Shown: piece after piece, positions 1 to 18,860 of the stretch
Layout: the number at the start of each line of letters is the position of its first letter
Numbering within the stretch: the stretch's first letter is position 1
Origin: Lutjanus erythropterus
Taxonomy: Eukaryota; Chordata; Actinopteri; Lutjaniformes; Lutjanidae
Reading direction: 5' to 3'
Length of the DNA stretch: 64,000 nucleotides
Assembly (NCBI GenBank): GCA_020091685.1
Contig: CM034610.1
Coordinates: 14,946,724 to 15,010,723 of the forward strand
Notes under the pieces: model-generated
What the model was told of the DNA's origin: nothing
Databases searched by the model: none
What the model saw: the letters and a program-made list of their open reading frames with translations, nothing else
Translations under genes and position numbers: made by a program

Positions 1-480
1 TGGTACGATACCTGTCTCAGAAAAACAGGCTCACAGTATATATTTCACAAGTATTATTGGCAGTAAGAATGTCACTTAAAGGAATAAAAACACTGGGGTT
101 TTTTGGTGGAACAAACCATTTTAATATAATTTCACAAAGTATTATGTCCTTATGTCCTGGCAGACATGAAACTTTATATAAAGTCTATTTTTATCTTTCT
201 TAAAATAATACCATAGATATGCAAATCTACATGGTATGATAACTAAAGCTGCAACGATTAATTGACTAATTTACAAGTTTTTTGACATTTCTAAATTCTC
301 TGATTCCAGCTTCTTAATATTATCAGGTTTCTTTACTCCTCTACAGCGCAGTAAACTGAATACCAAGACAACTGAGGATGTCGGCTTGGGCTTTTGGAAA
401 CAATGACCAACATTTTTCACCATTTTCTGACATTTAATGGACCAAACAACTAATTGGTGAATTGAGGAAACAGTACCTAT
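1..480. repeat. Dispersed repeat pair at left edge (blocks X and Y)
   Basis: Positions 1-245 (block X) recur in the same orientation at about 5617-5820; both contain the shared words 'gatacctgtctca' and 'aataataccatagatat'. In both places X is followed directly by a block Y beginning 'gctgcaa(c/t)gattaattga'. Y has the typical look of a dispersed fish repeat with 'tttggtctataaaatgtca'-type words; other copies lie at 5283-5600, 11555-12480, 45807-45935 and 47225-47420. No coding capacity is apparent. The class is not established; a non-autonomous DNA transposon is my inference. Confidence 0.6.
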
Positions 481-1263
481 CCTCACAGAAATATGGAGGT
501 CTTTTCATCACACAGGTATTCAGATGCATACCTGTACAAGTTGCTGCTTGACCCAGTACACAATAGACAAGAAACAAATCCATCTGTAAACATATTAACA
601 CTGTTAATGGAAGAACAATGTAATTCTAGCACAGCTACAACAGTTACTTTAAGGTTTCCCAGCAGTCTTATGAGAATCAGTGATAACCACAAGGTTGTAG
701 ATATAAAGATCAGCTCCTGCACACTGTCAACACTAGTTTCAGCCAAGAGATGTCTGACAAAGCTTGAACAAAAAACAGCTATCCAATAAACTTAGTTTTG
801 ACAGTATGCAGGATTGGATTGTGTGTGCGAAGATCACTTTCTGTATGACATCTGTCTAGGGTAACAACTTTAATCCTGGGTTTAAAACCCACACAATCAT
901 CCATTGACAGGCACCACCACAGAGCATGCAAAGGAATGCAGCAGAGATACTGTACATACAATGTGTAATGTTACACAACTCTCTTATTGTTTCTTAACTT
1001 GACAAACTTTTTAATTTGCTCTTACTGTGTTATCACTGTATAGAAAAACTGATCACAACAAGCTGAACATAAGTTCAGACAGATCCTCTGCAAAATGTTG
1101 AAAATGAATCTGGGAAAAAATATGACGACACTAACATAAATAAAGTAAAAAAGTTATACAGCAAATATAGCTGGGTGATATCCCTTTAACATCTGCTGTC
1201 TTTCTTGTTCTTAGAGTCAAAATCCTCTTTTCAGTTGTAGTAGAAGTTCTCTTGGTCTTGTAA

Positions 1264-3680
1264 TTTATTGAAGATTCAATACTTCATTGCAACATCAACA
1301 AGGCTGACAGGAATTTTCTTTGGTGAGTTCACTTAAAACAAAAATAGACAAAACAGTAAAACTCAGTAAAGCACAAACACAATATATAGTGCAGAAAACA
1401 TATAACATACAAGCCATACAATAATCAGAAATGCATAGAGCATTAAAAATGGGTCAAAAAATCCAACACACAGTAATGCTATAAGTAAAACACCTGCACC
1501 TGTCGGGAATTTAGCAGCACCATAAAAGAAACCACTAGATCAGTGCTTCAAGTGCCTTAAAAAACATCTGCCCTGTTGCACAAATTATTTAACCTGCTGA
1601 GTGGCCTACAGTATGTCTGAGGTGTTAAGGAGGCAGGCAGCTTCAGGATATGTGCTAATTTGAAACCTGGATGTTCTCATCTTAATGCTGCTTAGTCTTT
1701 TGTTGGAAGGAATGAAATTAAAAAGGTCATTTGGAGGGTGAGAGCTTAAGTGTTTCATTCAATTTTACACTCAATACAAGACTGCTCTTATTCCAACTTC
1801 AGACCTGTACGTCTGCTGACTAAAACTGTAACAGTGCACTTTATTGGTTCATCTGAGTTCTGGTTTGACTTCACTGAAGTTTAAATGACTTAATTAAAAG
1901 GAACACATCAACATCACTGGCCATTCATAAATAGATCTAACCTTTGTTTTGTTTATTTAAGTTATTTTAAAATAATACCATATGATATCTCTCTTCGATC
2001 TTGCAATCATATCAGATGTAATGTATCCCACTATACAAAACAAAAGTTTTTGTGCTCAATTGATTTTTGTTTTTTTGCTTTGTCTTTGTTTTTATTCATA
2101 TTTCTTTCAACTACATTTGCATATGCCATATGTGTGTGTGTTGCATTATACAGTATGTGCCTCTGTCTGCATGTATTGACTAAGTTCTTATTACTCCCCT
2201 GCACAAAATTTGAGTAAACTATTAGATGCAGACACTGGATGGTGTGACTATTGAGTAAATCCAGCCAAAAGGAGATAGGTTCTACTGACCTATGGTCCAT
2301 TTTAAGTTACAAAACAATGAAAATTTATCACAAATAAACAAACAAACTGCTGATTGCCCTCTTTTAAAGATAACCTGCCCTAAAATCTAAGGACAGAGCT
2401 GAGTTATCACTGCAAAGCCTGAACAGTGTTGCATTGTTCTGTTATCTGCAAGCCTCCAAACATGTCACAGTTTGAAAGGTATAAAATGTCAGGACCCTGA
2501 GCCTACAACTTATGGCTTCAACTGACACTTATTTTCATTATCGAATAATCTGCCAGTTATTTTTACAATTCTTTTGTCCAACCAACAGTTCAGAAACCAA
2601 AAACTCTTCATTTACTGTCATAAATAACAAAGAAAGGCAGCAGACTCTCACATTAAAGAAGATGGAGCTGGCAAATGTTTCACATTTTTGCTTGAAAAAT
2701 GACTGATTGTCAAAATAGTAGGAAACAAATATTTTTAACATCAGCTATTCAATGAATTTACTGATTGTTACAGCTTTACTACAAATATACCAAGGATCTC
2801 TGAGAATGTGCGACTAAGGAGTGATAACTGATTATTTGAAAATGCTGGTCCATTCAAAGGTCAATTAAATAACCTGTTAAAGATAAACACTTATGTAAGT
2901 TTTTACAATCGCAAATGGTATTAATGGATAGGCAACTGTCTTAAATTATTTTAACAGGTTTACAATGGTCCTTTGAATTAAATAACTAAATGCTGAGCCA
3001 TTTTACATTCTCATGTAAATTACTGTATTTTTGGAGTGGACAGATTATGTACCTCAAACTATGAATGCGGCTGGAATAGATGGCTTCCTTATGAGGAATC
3101 CATTCAACGTTTCCCTGCATAAAAAAACAACAAACCCCAGTTTTAAAATGCAGTGCAGTGACTGGTGCAAATTTTCTCGTCATGTCATGAGCTGCTGCCT
3201 GGACCTGTAGGAACTAGCTGGCGCAGCAGTCCACAGCGTTGAGTCAACGTTGCATCTGCGAGGCTGAGGCAGCGGCATCACAGCTCTGCTGCTGCGAGAC
3301 AGACGAGATGACATAGCGGCTGGACCTGCTAACGTTACCGTGACACTTGGATTAGACTGTGTCATTGTTCTTACCGTCGGTTTTCTTTGTTTTAATCGGC
3401 TGTTTGCTCAGACTGGCCAGATCGCAGGCTAGTCACCATCACCAATGCTCTTGGTGAGCTACCCGCACATAGATGTCGATCTAACTTGCTGCAAGCTAGC
3501 GTTAGCTCGCTGCTGCTACCCTTCAGACATCGAAGTGGCCACATAAACATGCGGATCATCGAGGCGGAGACCCCTGGGACATCTCTAACGTTAAACGCTT
3601 TCTGCAGGACACGGGGTTCGACTGGCCGCTGACTGGACACTGCAGAGTCTCTGTGTAAATGCTGCTTGAGATTTTTCATT
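1264..3680 (-). other. Possible unrecognised minus-strand transcription unit (tentative exons)
   Basis: Three pieces suggest a minus-strand gene. A candidate start exon has ATG at 3365-3363 and a donor after 3339 (ACG|GTAACG). A candidate internal exon at 3114-3053 has a good acceptor (TTTTTTTATGCAG) and donor (GAG|GTACAT); joined to the first it reads MTQSNPSVTGNVEWIPHKEA and on in frame. A candidate terminal exon at about 1321-1270 ends in IPVSLVDVAMKY then stop, with AATAAA on the minus strand at 1269-1264. A stronger donor (GACG|GTAAGA) at about 3378 would instead make the first exon non-coding. The phases of the internal and terminal pieces do not fit without another exon that I did not find. 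I do not recognise the protein. The rest of 480-3050 shows nothing else I can support. Confidence 0.22.
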
Positions 3681-4069
3681 TATTCTAAACATGTGCAAAC
3701 TCCTATCTGTTAGCCAGTTAGCTGTGGTTACGCTCACGGTGTTGGTTAGCTAGCTTAGTTGCTACTGCTAACTGCTACAAACAAATAACAAGCTAACAAA
3801 ATAGTTTAACGTCAACATAACGTTACAATAAATGAGTGACAAACACCGTTAGTGACACATTCAAATACTGGTTGCCATTTATTGGGTGTCATCATCTTGC
3901 TAACTGCTGCTATTTGAATTTTGTTAAAACGAAATGGTTGCTAACTAAGCCAGCGGTGACTAATAGCTAACGCTACGTTTTGGAGATGCTAACGTTCTTA
4001 GCGTCATTGTTAGCAGGCGATTCAACAGTACAGAGTCAAGTTTAGTGGGAACCCCAAACCCGTGAAAGA

Positions 4070-4079
4070 TCTCGCGAGA
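4070..4079. promoter_or_regulatory. TCTCGCGAGA palindrome (BANP-type core promoter element)
   Basis: This is an exact ten-base palindrome. The motif is a known vertebrate promoter element bound by BANP at CpG-rich housekeeping promoters (earlier linked to ZBTB33/Kaiso). It lies about 2 kb upstream of the tlcd3b coding start. Binding is inferred from the sequence only. Confidence 0.6.
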
Positions 4080-4218
4080 ATGATTATTTTAACTCATAAC
4101 ACCATATTTCCCTAACTCCAAACAAGTGTCTGTTGACCTTTAATCTACTTGAATTTAACGCCTCAGAAAATCTAATTATTTTGTGCGAAATGCTCAATGA
4201 AGTAACAATGTTTTAAAA

Positions 4219-4227
4219 TCTCGCGAG
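4219..4227. promoter_or_regulatory. Second TCTCGCGAG element, 9 of 10 match
   Basis: The site reads TCTCGCGAG followed by T in place of the final A. It sits 149 bases from the perfect copy at 4070. The pair strengthens the case that this is a promoter rather than a chance match. Confidence 0.45.
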
Positions 4228-5269
4228 TGTTACGCAAATGAAGGGTTCCCTTGCAGACACGACCACAGCGCAGACAGTTGGTCATGCTTACCAAGCGAAG
4301 GGTGACATTTACTGTTAGCAGCATCGTCTGTGTTTATCAAACCTACATACTTAAATTATGACTGGCCCAGTTTTTCTTGCCAACAAGCTGACAACCAAAT
4401 AACAAAACTCGTTAGTTTGGGTTACCTGCAGGTATCTGGCGCTATATTTTAGCATAACTAGTAGGTGTGTATTATGCAAAGCGTTATGTATGTTGGCTAA
4501 GTTAGCGTTAGGTCACTACCAAGTAAATTACACATGTGTGCTCCCGGGTTTAATATTGCACAATTTAGACTAAGTTGCCCAAGGTACCGTTACAGTTAGG
4601 CTAACAGTTTAGTAGATAGTTAACGTTATGTGTCAACCTGCAGTCGCTTATTTGGTTTGCCACCTGCCAAAGCGTGGCCAGTAACCCGTTTCCCAGACAG
4701 GTAACATTAGCTAGCGTTGTTGTCAAGAACTATGAGCACCAGCAGCCCATGCCGATGTCGATATTTTCGACGTTCAGGTTTTTAAAATAGCGCAATGCGT
4801 ATTTTGCTAATGGACTTCCAACTTTTTAATGAGTCAGCTAGTCTAGTGTAAGCAAACTGCTAAATCGCATGCAAGTACCACATGGTCGCCCTAGGAATAA
4901 ATGGGACTGTGAATAATAACACATACAATGTCATCAGAGGGATAGGGCAGCATGCTGCACAAAAGGGCCTTCTATCTGATATTCTGCCCCTGACACTGCT
5001 CTGCTTTCATAAAGTCTCTGCTTTTGATCCCATGTACTGCCCTCTTTCATCATTAATATAAGGCTGTTTTCTACATTGTGCCTGAACTGTCTTTGAAAGC
5101 AGCTTTGTCTACCCTGTTTCATCTTTGTTATACATATTAGAGGTGTCACTACACCATAATTTTTAAACTGTTTTAAAGTGTCTAAATGAACTGTACTCCA
5201 TATCTCTCTCCAGGTAGACAAAATAAGACATCGCTGTTATTATTAATATTGATAACTTGCACAGTGCTG

Positions 5270-5870
5270 GTTAGAGTTGCAGTGATTAGTCAATTTCTTG
5301 TACATTAATAAATTAAGTACCAACTATCTTTATAATCCCCCCGAAAAAATGATTTTGATTTTGATTTTTTTAGAAAAAATGTACAAATTCTCTGATTTTA
5401 GCCTCTCAAATGTGGATATTGTCTGGTGTCTGTACTCCTTTTTGACAGTATTCTGAATAATTGTAGGTTGTGGGCAGAACAAGACATTTGAGGGCATCAT
5501 CTTGGGATTTCGGAAACAAGGATCGATGTTTTTAACATTAATTGTAGTGAGTGAAATAATGCAGGATTTATCGTGAATTCTTGTTACCACTAAGATTGCC
5601 ACAGTACGAGATTTTCATGGTATGATACCTGTCTCAAAAAATATCAGGTTCACAGTACGCAGTATAACACAGTTATTGTTGTCTGTAACATTGTCCCTTA
5701 AATGAATGAAAACAGCACAAAATATGTCAGTATGACAGATGTGAAACTTGATATAAACTCTGTTTTTATTTTTCTTAAAATAATACCATAGATATCCAAA
5801 TGTACATGGTATGATGACTATAGCTGCAATGATTAATTGATTAGCTTGCAAGTATTTTCTATCAATACTT
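5270..5870. repeat. Second X/Y dispersed repeat cluster
   Basis: A Y-type block (5283-5600) is followed by an X block (5617-5820) and the start of another Y ('gctgcaatgattaattgattag'). The arrangement suggests that X is nested within, or is the inner part of, a larger Y-containing element. The short open frames here are repeat-derived. The stretch 4830-5270 shows nothing I can name. Confidence 0.55.
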
Positions 5871-6139
5871 TTGACACCTTTAGTGCATGTACCAAGACTT
5901 TTAATGACGCTAGAATGCTATATTGCCACATATGTTGGACTTTGATAGCATGCTTTGTTTGTTATCTCAGTAACTGCAGCCAAATGTATGTCCATGGGAG
6001 TGTCCGCTATAGACATCAATATGAACTGTTTGTTCACCAGTTGTTTCTTTCTGTTTTTCAGAGAGGGGAAAGAGTGACGGATCTCAAGGACCAGATTGCC
6101 CACTAAACCTTTCACCTCTCAGACAGATAGCCAGGGACC

Positions 6140-12793
<6,654 letters not shown>

Positions 12794-14840
12794 GAAGAGT
12801 GGTGGGGGAGGGTGGGGGAGGGAAATGAAGGCGAATGTACCAATGAGTGTGAAAAGGAAAGAAAGCTAATGAGGGAAAAAGTGAGACTTGAAAAAAGTAG
12901 CAATATGATGAAAGCTACAGACGATGGCCTCAGATAGTGCTGAAGTGTTTGAGTCCAGCAGTCAAATTCTAAAGTGTTTGGTCGCTGGGCTTCCAGCACT
13001 TCAGCTTCTCGGTTTGTAGGAAACACGAGTGTTAGTGCACTCAGTATTTAAAGATGTCATCGGGCACTGTGACAGATAGGAACATGCACTGACCTGAGAG
13101 GAATCTGCCTGGATGTATAGCGAGCATAGGTGGCTATTTCTCTCATGTAGATCAAATTCAGTCCTCTCTGCCTCACGGTATAGGAAGAGCAGGAAAATAG
13201 GAATGTATTATATTGTATGTTAGTACATTTGCTGTAGATGGAAGGCCTGATTCAATTTAGTAATGAAGAAGACCTTCAAAAAAAGAAAAAAAATCCCGGC
13301 TAAGCAGTATTTTGACTTGTTAGTGTTTATTATCTGTATCCTCTATGTAGTCACTGTCACTCTAACAAAATGTAACCAACCTGCAGACTGACTCACCTTT
13401 AGAAGGGAGATAATCTCATACGACTGTATTCTGCTGCCTTATCCCTTTTTTCCCCCCATTCTTTACGGTTTCTTTACATTTTAATTTATTTTTATCCTCA
13501 GAGGAGAAGGAAGAGGCTCCCTCAGACAGAAACATGTGACGGGTGTACATAGCTGATGTAAAATTGTCCTTATTTCCATGTCAGTATTAGGTCAATGTTG
13601 ATTTTTCTTTCTTTTTTTAGGTTTTGTCTCATTTCTGCACCTCATTTTCGAAACATTTCACAGTTTTACAGCTTAGTGTATGCAGACTATCCCCAAACGT
13701 TTCGGCAGCGCGTCTCGTTTCAGTGTAGATATGACCTCATTCCATTTTACTGGTATCACAAAGTGTTTTTTGCATTCGAGGAAGTGATGCACAGTAGCAA
13801 TCACTTTTAAAAATGACTTTACATGTGTTTTTGTTTTGTTTTTTAAGTTTGGTGCTGATGTGAATCTCAATATTAACTTGATTGGCTGGAATGTTTCACT
13901 AAGGGATCCATGAGTATTTCTAGCTTTGTTAGAGGACTTCTAATGTTGCAGTTTGAAGGGAAACAAAAGTGAAAAATAATCTTGTGGGGAAGCATTCCCT
14001 TGTGATTGACATGCAGCACATTTGTCCATGGCAACTTATTTTGGTGATTACTTTTTAACCATTATCGAGTCTATAAATCGTTTTCAAGTGTATGATTTGC
14101 TTTGATTCATTGAGCCGTTTATTTGAGCCTCTGGTTCCATGAACCTACGAACAAACTGGCTACTTTTACCTTTTTATGTCTGTTTCAAAGCAGCTTCACT
14201 GTCCTGGAAATGGGTCTTAAAAAATAACTAAAACAAAAAGCTCAGAAACCATAAGACAGGGCAGCGTGTGCCAAAACATCTGGACAACTGTGGGCATGTT
14301 GAACACAGAATATCCATTCCCCTGTTCCATGAATTCATAAGGTACTGCTTCTTGACAATACTAAAAACATTTCAAATGATGTACTGTATATTCCACAAAA
14401 TGCTCGTTATTTATTTGTAAGTATTTATTTATTTATTTATTTGGTTTGTGGTTTTGAATGCATATTTATGCATACATATACTATATGCTTCTGAGCCTTA
14501 TGTGAAGGCTGTATTGTTACTCAAACTTAGCTAAAATATACTTCTCTGTCCTGAGCCTGTCTTGAGTCTTTTTTACTTACATTCTGTCAATGTTTTCAAA
14601 ATAGACTTTGTCACAGCAGCCACTTTGGCATAAAATAGTAAATACGGGTGTTACCAGTTATATTAATTTGAAGTCCCATCCCATTCAAGTCAGTCAGGCT
14701 GCTGCTGTTGTGCATGCTGGACTTTAATTAGTATCATTGGTAACATTTGTGATTACCATACTCTTTAATGTCAGTATGGCTGCTGTGAAAAATACCTGTT
14801 AGAATTCATTAAAGACTACTTTTTAAGTCATAAAAGTGTG
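12794..14840 (+). other. Probable tlcd3b 3' UTR
   Basis: The stretch follows the tlcd3b stop with no further recognisable exons. It is A/T-rich and contains a TTTA tract at about 14420-14443. A candidate polyadenylation signal, ATTAAA, lies at 14808-14813, implying a 3' UTR of about 2 kb. Which signal is used cannot be told from sequence alone. Confidence 0.4.
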
Positions 14841-15186
14841 AATTTGGAGGTCTCTGCCCCATCACAAGGTAAAAGTGAGCCACAAGAGGGCACCAGAATC
14901 CACAAATTTATGTGACAGTTTTCATACTTTACTGTCAGTATCTACCCAGATGATGCTTTAACTACAATGGGCTGTTTTATGAAGGGTATTCCACGTTATT
15001 GTGAAAATGGCATAGAAATGAGGACTAGGAGCATCAGGGACACTGCCTGCACACTGGGTTGAGGCATAAATATAGTATATACAGTATATACGTATACTGT
15101 GAGACAAAGAGATGTCATATGTCGGATTTTACCACACCATTTATAGTGTGATAGATATTCCTATAATATCTCTTGGTGTGCTAGTC

Positions 15187-15325
15187 AGTGGTGGAAGAAG
15201 TACTCAGACCATTTATTTAAGTACACATAAAGCAATACCACACTATGAAAATACTCCACAAGTAAAAGACCTTGAGTTAACTTGGGTAAAAGTACTAAGG
15301 TATTATCAGTTGGAATGGGTATTGT
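15187..15325. repeat. Dispersed fish repeat ('gtggaagaagtactcag' type)
   Basis: The block contains 'agtggtggaagaagtactcagacc', 'ttaagtacacataaagcaatacca' and 'agtaaaag' words, characteristic of a very abundant short teleost repeat. It lies between the tlcd3b 3' end and pagr1. The rest of 14840-15840 shows nothing I can name. Confidence 0.6.
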
Positions 15326-15861
15326 TGAATTTTATTAATACTGATAATCAGCACTGACATTTATCAGTGCTCTTATTGACACTACTCACCATAATTTGGT
15401 GCAAAAAATAAATAAAACATGATAAAAAGATGTGGAAAAATTAAACAACAGTTCTATTGTTTCCCAAGTTACTGCATTTAGCTGCACCTTCATCAAATGT
15501 AGTAAAGTGAGCCCACACTATTGAATGTTACACCGTCAGCTGTTTATGTAATGTTACATAAATACAGATAGAAGTATTGTTTGTCAGGGAACTTGTAGAT
15601 ATTTCAGTACTGATGAGTCAGGAAGCAGTGCAAGTTTAGTCCCTATACCTGTCATTGTGTTATTACTGCTGTTTTAATGTGTATGTTACATTTTACCGAT
15701 GTTGAAAAGTATATCCTTATCTTTTTTAATCCATGAAGGTTCACAAACTTCAGTGTTTCACAATGCTGATATCATGATCATATGCTGGTGCAGAGGATCC
15801 CCCCCACCCATACTCCACTCTAATTACAACAGATCAGGTAACATTCTCCAGGGTTAAAATG

Positions 15862-15867
15862 TTTATT
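15862..15867 (-). promoter_or_regulatory. AATAAA poly(A) signal for pagr1
   Basis: TTTATT on the plus strand reads AATAAA on the minus strand, 130 bases past the pagr1 stop. It gives a short, plausible 3' UTR. Confidence 0.6.
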
Positions 15868-15996
15868 GCCAATATACAAAACACACATAGAAAACATACA
15901 AAACTCGTTACATAAAAAATTCAAGTTTTGAGAAAGCCTCAGAGAAACTCTTGGCCTTATTTGCCTCTGGGCAAGTCCTCATCATCTCTTAATACT

Positions 15997-18741
15997 TCAG
16001 TATCTCCTCTGTCTTGGGGAGAAGATGGTGTTGGGGTTGCTGTCTCGTTCCCTCTCCTTCTCCCGCTCCTTCTGGCTGTTTGGAGACAGAGCCTCCTCCA
16101 GCTTCTTTTCGCTCTTGAAGAGATCTCGACCCGTGCGCATGATATGCTCCTCGATTTTACGGTGGCGCTGCATGTCTGACAGCACTTTGTCCAGCCGAGC
16201 TTCCCTTTTCATAGAGGAGCGGGCTGAGGAGCCTGGGAGAGAAACAACAAACGTCAATTTCCATTAAATCACCCAAAATATTATTAAATCCGTGTTTTCA
16301 TAAAGTAACAAACCCCAACAGAGAAGAGCAAAGAGAAATAATTAGCTAATGCAGTTAAATAGTACATATTTTAAAGCTCAAATCTCAGTAATTATTGTCT
16401 GTCATACCTGGTGTTCTGCGTCTGTTGATGAAGGCATTTTTCGGAGTGGCTTGCATCTGCTCTTCATCAAAATCAAACTCAGTTGGAGTTGGAGGCCTGG
16501 GAAAAAACAGTAATGAAAAACAAAGTAATGAGTCTTCTTATATACAGTACCTGTACACAAACCAACATCCTTAAAGGGATTTTTCAGATTATTTGAAGTG
16601 GGGTGAGCTACTCATCCATAGTCTGTGTATTACCTACAGCCCCAGTTTGGAGAAGCAGAGAGGAGCACCAGCATGGAAGCTGATCAATGAACTGGTGGAC
16701 AGGTTCAGCGAAAAAAAAAAAAAAAAGATATTTCGCAAATTGATTTTTTTTAAGTGGCTAATTTCACCACTTTACCTTGTCATTAGACTACCTCTTTTGA
16801 TGGGAAACTGCTTCATGGAAGCTTAATATTGACCTCTCAAAACCAACCAAACTCCATAGGTGAAATCAGTAATTTTACCTCACAGAACACAGGAGTTGCT
16901 GGTCCACAACTACCCACAATCTGTTTGTTTCTTTATAGTATTTTGTGACTTAGGTGTTCTAAAAGGATAATGTGGTAACACAACACAAACTAACTGATTG
17001 AGACAGTGGTAGTGCAGTAAAATCCTGTGTTCTACGAGGTAAAATTACTGAGAGCGATATTTGGCTTATATTAAGGCAGTTTCCCATCTGAACAGGCTGC
17101 CTGAAGGCAAAAGTAAAGCAGTGAAAATATTCTAAACATAGCATACACTGATAATAATTTAATTAGGTCACAGGCCATTTCATTCTGACCTTTTTTTAAG
17201 TTGTTGAAAAACTTTCGGTGCTGACCCTGTCCACAAAAGTACACTGATTAACTTCCATGCTGGTACTCCTGCCACTTCCCCAAACTGGGGGTGTGTCGAT
17301 CACCATCTACTGTAGGTTATATGCTGATTATCAATAAATTACACATAATGCTGCTTCAAATAATCCAAACTATCCCTTTAACAGATGAAATAAGGAGAAA
17401 TAATAGTCAGTAATACTGACTTGCGCTCTCTCTCCTCCCTCTCCCTTTCCTTCGCCGCCTCTTCCTCGTCATCTCTTTCCGGTGACGGAGTACGTTCAGG
17501 TGTAGGGGGCCTCCTCGGAAGGGGTACAAAGTCCAATTCCAGCATCTCCCCTTTAGCGAGGAGCCCATAGAGTCTTTTGATTTCAGCAGGAGGGGGCATC
17601 CAGTTTTTGGGGTCCTCCATTTCCTCGTCACTGTATGGGAGCTCCCATTCGCCGTCCACTACTGCCTCCTGCTTTCCCTCTTCACCATCCACCCCTGTGT
17701 CCACCTGAGGTTCATCCTTGTGTTCCTCTTCTTCCACTGCATCTGTGTCTCCATCTGCACAGGCAGCAAAAATGTACAAAACGTCAGTTTATGGTGGATT
17801 CAGATGGGTTTCTACATTACGTTACATTACCCTGTGATAATAATGATGAATTAAAGCAAAAAAATTGTCTATATGATGCCCTACCTGCAAATCTTATTCT
17901 CCAGATGTAAGAAAACATGTTTGTTTAGTACAGACCCCAACAGATGCCACATCATCATGATTTTAATATTTTTTTCCAGTGAAAATTTAAATTGTAACAC
18001 AAAAATGATCATTTGCACTAATCAGGAATCATACTGCATATCTCAAAATAAATGCAATGTGATTTTTTGCAGGCACAAAATTTGAAATTCTACTTTATAT
18101 TCCAACAGTTGTTCATTGTTAATTTTCATCATGACAGTGTTTGTATGTTATTTACTAGATGTTCAGTCTTTTGCATAATTAATATCTTTTAACTTACTTC
18201 ATTTATAATGCTATATTTTCATTATTTCTATAGTGTTTTTATGCATCAGTTGTGCACCGTTTCTTTCTTTGCAATTTTTGCTCATTATACATCTGTACTT
18301 TGCTGGACTTGAACACACATTTTTTTAACCTAGCCTGCATATTATTTATTTATGCAATTATAGCTTACTTACCATTGACTGTTAATCACTTTGTATTATT
18401 CCCTACATATCTAGTACTGTTTTTTTTTTTGTCACATTAGATATTAATCAGTGTATGTGTACTGGGCACGTTTCAGACTCTGAACAAAGACTTTTTCCTT
18501 CTTGCTAACACCTCTTGCCCACCAAGTTTGCTTACAAAGTGTGTGTCTGTTTATGTTTCTTAGTAGAGTCACCTTTTTCATCCTTGGCTGTTGCCTCCTC
18601 CTCTGTGGCAGCAGTCATCTCAGTGTCCTGTTGCTCTGTGTTGTCCTCTCCCTCAGTGACTGCTGCAGGTTTGTCTGTGTCCTTCACAGCCAGAGTCTCT
18701 ACGTCCTCTCTGAGCGAAGAGTCTGTGGCCTCAGCCTGCAT
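15997..18741 (-). CDS. pagr1: PAXIP1-associated glutamate-rich protein 1, four coding exons
   Basis: On the minus strand the coding exons are 18741-18573, 17754-17421, 16496-16408 and 16232-15997, together 828 nt or 275 aa (human about 254). The N-terminal half is acidic and low complexity. Conserved blocks follow in the human order: [18 protein letters not shown] with [11 protein letters not shown] (about 95-123), [19 protein letters not shown], then RRTPGSSARS and [20 protein letters not shown] with RTGRDLF. The protein ends in FSPRQRRY (human FPRQRKY). PAGR1 (PA1) binds PAXIP1/PTIP and is a subunit of the KMT2C/KMT2D H3K4 methyltransferase complexes in the nucleus. The ATG at 18741 follows an acceptor at 18774-18778, so a non-coding exon lies upstream, probably near 24.1-24.25 kb. 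Intron 2 is mostly a transposon, and the 5' UTR intron holds the retroelement. Confidence 0.95.
16571..17381. mobile_element. TTAA-flanked inverted-repeat element, family A copy 1
   Basis: The ends are TTAAAGGGATTTTTCAGATT and, inverted, TTAAAGGGATAGTTTGGATT, both continuing into 'atttgaag'. TTAA at each end is the target-site signature of piggyBac-like elements. Inside are further inverted words around 'tgctgaccctgtccaca' and 'ggtggacaggttcagc'. It fills 811 of the 924 bases of pagr1 intron 2. No transposase is present. Other copies lie at 42571-43748 and 62736-63471. Assignment to piggyBac rests on TTAA only. Confidence 0.75.
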
Positions 18742-18773
18742 ACTTTCTGCTGCCGAACTTTAAAACTACAAAT

Positions 18774-18779
18774 CTGCTG
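18774..18779 (-). other. NAGNAG tandem acceptor before pagr1 first coding exon
   Basis: On the minus strand the site reads CAGCAG|ATTTG. Two AG acceptors three bases apart could both be used, changing the 5' UTR by three bases without touching the protein. Confidence 0.5.
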
Positions 18780-18860
18780 AACAGAAGCATTGTGGAAAAT
18801 ACATTTAGTACAACTGAAAGTAACGAGTATGTGAGGCTAAGAGATCTTTGAAAGTGCTAG

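Larger units (their letters stand above)
3180..4830. promoter_or_regulatory. CpG-containing promoter-like region upstream of tlcd3b
   Basis: This stretch is richer in CpG than its AT-rich surroundings, including repeated 'aacgtta' and 'ttagctagc' words, and carries two TCTCGCGAG-type elements (listed separately). It lies between the tentative minus-strand unit and tlcd3b, whose coding exon is preceded by a splice acceptor at 6060-6061. A non-coding tlcd3b first exon is therefore expected upstream, plausibly here. The transcription start and exact first exon are not resolved. Bidirectional use is inference. Confidence 0.4.

Noticed and set aside
3392..3679. 95-codon minus-strand frame
   Set aside because: It stops before the nearby donor at 3378, matches no family that I know, and lies in promoter-like sequence; more likely 5' UTR or chance.
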